64,000 nt of DNA from Neolentinus lepideus HHB14362 ss-1 (Eukaryota > Basidiomycota > Agaricomycetes > Gloeophyllales > Gloeophyllaceae), in assembly GCA_001632425.1 (NCBI GenBank), contig KV425566.1, positions 62,001 to 126,000 on the forward strand, given 5' to 3'. This document shows positions 59,727 through 64,000 of the stretch, one piece after another. The notes below the pieces were generated by a model, which did no database searches, had not been told where the DNA came from, and saw only the letters and a list, made by a program, of their open reading frames with translations. Made by a program: the position numbers and the translations under genes. Numbering within the stretch: position 1 is the stretch's first letter; every line of letters starts with the position of its first letter.

Positions 59727-60525
59727 TCAGTCGATGTCCATGCCCATAGACCGCCCCTCCCCAGGAACAAGGGTGCTGCGTGATTTCGACGATGCCGGCA
59801 CTTTGATTCTGTCGCGAACCATGGAAGTCTCGGTCTCCATAGCCATGGGCTCGACAAGCTTAATGGATGATCTTGACCTGATTTCGGAGGTCTTTTGGCG
59901 GTGGGCGCGCATTTTATCCCTCGCCGCTGCCATCCTGTGCAAAGATTGATGAACCCTTCTTGCACCAATCATCGATACCGCATACCTGTGTTTCCAGAAG
60001 GCGTGCTCTCTCCTCTTTTTGATGTCCGCTATCCGCTTCATGGCCTTCACTGTCGTCTGCACCAATTCGCGGTCGTAGCGGACAGGGACGTTTCTGCGCT
60101 TCTCGAAGTTGATTGTCGAGTCCTGTCAAAGGGGTTAGGGTTTGGACAGTGAAGCAGAAGCAACCTGAAACGCACAATGGTCATCTCCTTCCCTGCAGCT
60201 TTACGGAACGCCTTCGTCCACCGGACCTTGCGAGGGTTGCGTTTCATTCTAGATACAAGGTTAATGTCGGATCTGAAAGTTAGATGCAGTACGAACTTGA
60301 AGTTCTTATGGCATCTAATGAGGATCTCAGTCATTACACTTCTGCAGATAGAATGCAAAGTCTCACTTGGACGTACAAAACCGGAACACCTTAGCATCGT
60401 TCCTCACGAAAGCTGACCCTGAAAACTGGAGTTAGACACATTCCAAGCGTGATCCAGATTCGGGTATCCCAACCATGACCAGGGTAGACACTCTTCGAGC
60501 AGAAGTAGCACTTTTCAATCCTCAT
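59727..60525 (-). CDS. RLP24: Ribosome biogenesis factor Rlp24
   Basis: Rlp24 resembles ribosomal protein L24 and occupies its site in pre-60S particles until exchanged by the AAA ATPase Drg1/Afg2. The start at 60525 gives [18 protein letters not shown], the L24e zinc-binding start, split by an intron. Next come [20 protein letters not shown] (second Cys pair) and [20 protein letters not shown] (60.17-60.25 kb). The family's [27 protein letters not shown] follows, then RMAAARDKM after another intron. The tail is basic and Ser-rich and ends at 59727. At least four introns. TSK in place of the more usual RSK before CHKNF is a mild deviation. It is divergent from RAD54. Confidence 0.92.
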
Positions 60526-60735
60526 GCTGGGTGTGCAAGTCTAAGAGTGTTGTAGGGGTGCACAAAGACAAATCTAATGTGCGATGGGTCGGCAATGCCC
60601 GAGCTTTAGGCAAACAAGGACAAACTGGACGGAGGTTAATCTCAGATCTTAGTGATCACGTGTAGATCGCGTCTCCCATTCGATCAAACGCGTCGGACTT
60701 GCCACACTTGCTCTTTGACTCTGACCACCACCACA
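60526..60735. promoter_or_regulatory. Divergent promoter region, RLP24 / RAD54
   Basis: 210 bp between divergent start codons. A gcgatg sequence occurs at about 60581 and a pyrimidine-rich tract precedes the RAD54 ATG. No regulator site can be assigned with confidence. Confidence 0.4.
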
Positions 60736-63711
60736 ATGCTACGTCGAATACCCAGCACCAAGGACGGAAAGCTTGTTGACAGACTTCAAGAAAGTTCTCG
60801 CGTTAACCAACCTTTCAAACCACCGACCCTCGCCTCGCCTGCTCTTCGGGATCAACCACAGCGGAAGCGCAGACGCATTTCCTATGCTGAAGTTCGCGGC
60901 GGAGATGACTCAGACTCAGAAGAGAATGGAACAAATAAGAAGAAGAGACGGAAGAGCGAAGCCGATACTGCCTACAGCGAGAACGATGCTAGCCCTGCTC
61001 TCATGAAATACCCTGTGTACAAACCCAAACCTTTTGACCAGGTCTCACGGAGGTTTTCTATACCTATTATGCGGAACAAGGACGGAGACATTGTCCCAAC
61101 AACTCCATCCAATGTCTCTTTAGGCATCCGGCCTCAGCCCAACATCATTCCTCGGCCACTGCACGATCCGATGGAGGACCATGCGATAGTCCTCTTTGAT
61201 CCTACTATTGACGACAGAGAGACAGACGAGGAAAGGAAGGAAAGAGAGAAGGAAGAGGAGAAAGAGCGACTCCTCAAGGAGGCGCAGGAAAAGCATGCCG
61301 GTCTGTATAATCCGCATAAGAGTCTGAAAGAGCTATTGGGCGGTGGCAAGGAAAAGAAAAAGAAGAATCAGAAAGTACCTGTCGTAATTGATCCGAGACT
61401 GACGAAGGTACTCCGTCCGCATCAGGTGGAAGGTGTGAAGGTACGCGCCCAGTTTCTTCACCTGCCATCGTCTTCTAAGTCTTTGTAGTTCTTGTATAAA
61501 TGCACTACCGGCGCGATAGAGCAGAACCAGTATGGTTGCATCATGGCCGACGAGATGGGGCTTGGCAAAACTCTCCAGTGTATCACCCTTCTATGGACTC
61601 TGCTGAAGCAATCTCCACGAGCCGGCAAGTCAACCATCGAGAAGTGCATCATTGCCTGCCCTGCCAGTTTGGTGAAGAACTGGGCCAATGAGCTGAGTGC
61701 GTATCCATCTGGGATATAGTGGCATCCTACTGATATAATGTTTTGTTTTGCAGCCAAATGGCTCGGGAAAGATGCTATCAATGCCCTTGCCGTCGACGGC
61801 AAAGGTGGTAAGGCCGAATTAGTCCAGAGAGTCGAGAGGTGGGTAACATCGTCCGGTCGTAGCATTACTCAGCCTGGTATGTTCCTCCGGTGCAGTTTAT
61901 CAAGGACACTTGGTCTAACATTAGGACAGTAATGATTGTGTCCTATGAGACGCTCCGATCAGTGTCCCCCTACTTGGCCAATGCTAGCATCGGTCTTCTC
62001 CTTTGTGATGAAGGACATCGTTTGAAGAACTCAGGTAATTGACTTCTCACAGTATCTGAAACTTGATTTAAACGCAAACACTTGCAGAGTCGCAAACCTT
62101 CCAGGCCCTCAACGCCCTCGAAGTCAAACGACGCGTCATCTTAACCGGAACACCCATCCAGGTCCCTCTCTACTCCCAACATTCCTGTCCTCGCAACCAC
62201 TAATTATTTCTCACCTGACATAGAACGACCTCTCAGAATATTTCTCCCTCCTTAACTTCGCCAATCCAAATCTCTTGGGCACAAAGAACGACTTCCGCAA
62301 GAATTTTGAAAACATCATCATCCGCGGGCGGGACGCGGACGCAACGGACGAGATCAAGGCGAAGAGCGAGGAGAAGCTGAAAGAGCTCGGGGGATTGGTG
62401 ATGAAGTTTATTATAAGGCGGACGAATGATTTGCTCTCGAAGTATTGTCCGTGCATCTTCCCTTTCCTCCTTCTCGCTCCGGGACAAGTTGTGGCTGACA
62501 CATAATCGCTTTTAGTGCCCGTAAAGTACGAACACGTCGTCTTCTGCGGTCTCTCGCCCTTCCAGCTCGCCCTGTACCGCCTCTTCATCTCCTCGCCCGA
62601 AGTCAAAGCCCTTTTACGAGGTGCGGACTCGCAGCCACTGAAGGCGATCAACCTTCTCAAGAAGCTGTGCAATCACCCTGAGTTGCTCGATTTACCTGGA
62701 GATCTGAAGGGCTCGGAGAGCATTATGCCAGCGGACTTCTGTAGCGCCGCGCCTGGGGCCGCGTCAGGCCCGACTGGAAGGCATAGAGGGAGAAATCAGA
62801 CGGTGCATTGTGACTGGGGTGGGAAGTTCGTGGTATTGGAAAGGTACTGTGCGACCGTGATTATCTAGGCGGGGAGCTGACTAGTTTTCTTTGACTTGCA
62901 GGTTCCTGCACCGCATCAAGACGGAGACGAATGACAAGATCGTGTTGATCAGTAATTATACTCAGACTCTTGATCTCTTCGAGAAGATGTGTCGGGGCAA
63001 GAAGTATGGGTACTTCCGGCTGGACGGAAGCATGTCCATCATCAAGCGCCAGAAGCTTGTTGACCAGTTCAACGATCCCGAGGGCAAAGAATTCATCTTC
63101 CTTCTGAGTAGTAAGGCCGGAGGTTGTGGTATTAACTTGATCGGCGCAAACCGCTTAATCTTGTTCGATCCTGGTAGGTATTATAATCTTCAATTGTATC
63201 CGTACTCATATGCTTCCCAGACTGGAATCCGGCTGCGGACCAGCAAGCCTTGGCTCGAGTCTGGCGTGATGGCCAGAAGAAAGAATGTTTTGTGTACCGG
63301 TTCATCTCGACCGGTACCATCGAAGAGAAAATCTTCCAGCGGCAAGCGCAGAAGCAAGCCCTATCCTCGGCTGTAGTCGACGAGAAGGAGGACGTCGAGC
63401 GGCACTTCTCGCTAGACGCTCTTAGGCAGCTGTTCCAGTTCAATGACAAGACGCTCTGTGAAACGCATGAGACGTTCAAGTGCAAGCGGTGCAGTGATGG
63501 AAAGCAGAGGGTCAAGGCTCCTGTCCTGCTGTACGGTGACGCCAGCACGTAAGTCAATACGTATGTATGTGTAAGGGTAGGTACTGACATGTCTTTGCAT
63601 AGGTGGAATCATTTTACAAATGCGGAACTGAAGAATAATCATGATGATTTGCTCCGGGCAGAAGTGGACTTACCAGATGTCTCATTCGTGTTCCAGTACA
63701 TCAGCCACTAA
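60736..63711 (+). CDS. RAD54: Rad54 DNA translocase (SWI2/SNF2 family)
   Basis: An ATP-driven double-strand DNA translocase that acts with Rad51 in homologous recombination. The start at 60736 ([11 protein letters not shown]) gives a basic N terminus with RKRRR near 60.86 kb and a charged Glu/Lys-rich stretch. Then come [18 protein letters not shown] (Q-type motif, across an intron), Walker [11 protein letters not shown] (near 61.55 kb) and [12 protein letters not shown]. The Walker B is [13 protein letters not shown] (DEGH as expected for Rad54, 62007-62018), followed by LTGTPIQND across an intron. The C-terminal lobe has [46 protein letters not shown] and [35 protein letters not shown] is restored by an intron near 63.18 kb. 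It ends FVFQYISH at 63711. All helicase motifs are present. Confidence 0.95.
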
Positions 63712-64000
63712 GATGGTTTGGAGCACCGTGCTTACTATGCCTTTTCTTAATATTGGGAGTCACTAGGGATATTACTTACTCTGTGGCTAATTTGTATCAC
63801 CTGCCGATATCGTTAGATATGCTCACATCCGTTCCGGCCAAACAGACATTGAAGAAAATCGACTAGATGCGCATTCCGCTGCATCGTTTCAATAAGTAAT
63901 CCGAACATTGCACGTGAAGACAGCTATTTGCTGTAAAGCGAGGTGATTTATAGTAATATTGTCGGAGATTGCACGCTCGTGCTGTCATCTCAGGTATATC
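63712..64000. other. Region downstream of RAD54
   Basis: 289 bp to the window edge. No gene is recognised; an AT-rich stretch follows the stop. Probably the RAD54 3' UTR/terminator. Confidence 0.4.

Noticed and set aside
1..64000. A novel prokaryote-style system, biosynthetic gene cluster or viral insertion
   Set aside because: All confidently read genes are eukaryotic housekeeping types with introns. There is no integrase, transposase, polyketide or peptide synthetase, or viral gene.

Overview
This window is nuclear DNA from a filamentous basidiomycete, most likely an Agaricomycete. The evidence is many short GT-AG introns (about 45-60 nt, several per gene), small intergenic gaps, no operons, and proteins of the fungal type (Kre2/GT15 mannosyltransferases, Rsp5, striatin, Atg2, Pik1). 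I could not name the species. The gene models below were assembled by hand by joining reading frames across GT-AG introns and checking continuity against known families. Exon edges not stated explicitly should be read as approximate.

Layout, left to right. 0-1.3 kb: no gene seen. 1.3-9.2 kb: SEC16 (+) and a CCCH-finger/coiled-coil gene (+). 9.3-17.0 kb: two paralogous Kre2-type mannosyltransferases pointing away from each other (- and +), enclosing TOM40 (+), a single-domain FetA-like ABC ATPase (+) and an intron-containing tRNA-Ile(UAU). 17.2-21.6 kb: PI 4-kinase PIK1 (-) and DPM2 (+), whose start codons are only 29 bp apart. 21.65-29.8 kb: one very large gene (-) with tandem C1-type zinc fingers, possibly UNC80-like. 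30.1-36.6 kb: TMA7 with a 9-nt microexon, striatin, and the mRNA cap methyltransferase (all +). 37.0-43.4 kb: the HECT ligase RSP5 and the CDC25 phosphatase (both -). 44.6-50.1 kb: an IAH1-type SGNH esterase (-), SEN34 (+), an EI24-family membrane protein (-) and a gene of unknown function (+). 50.4-63.7 kb: a RanBPM-like LisH/CTLH/CRA protein (-), ATG2 (+), RLP24 (-) and RAD54 (+). That makes 22 protein genes and one tRNA.

Most genes are core eukaryotic housekeeping functions that happen to be neighbours. Membrane traffic and the secretory pathway are well represented: SEC16 (ER exit sites), DPM2 (dolichol-phosphate-mannose), two Golgi mannosyltransferases, PIK1 (Golgi PI4P), ATG2 and RSP5. 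Cell-cycle and genome functions are CDC25, RAD54 and the striatin scaffold. RNA functions are the cap methyltransferase, SEN34, RLP24 and TMA7. SEN34 encodes a subunit of the enzyme that would splice the tRNA-Ile found about 31 kb away. I saw no mobile element with coding capacity, CRISPR array, biosynthetic cluster or defence-like cassette. The most interesting signals are gene-architecture features and two poorly described proteins.
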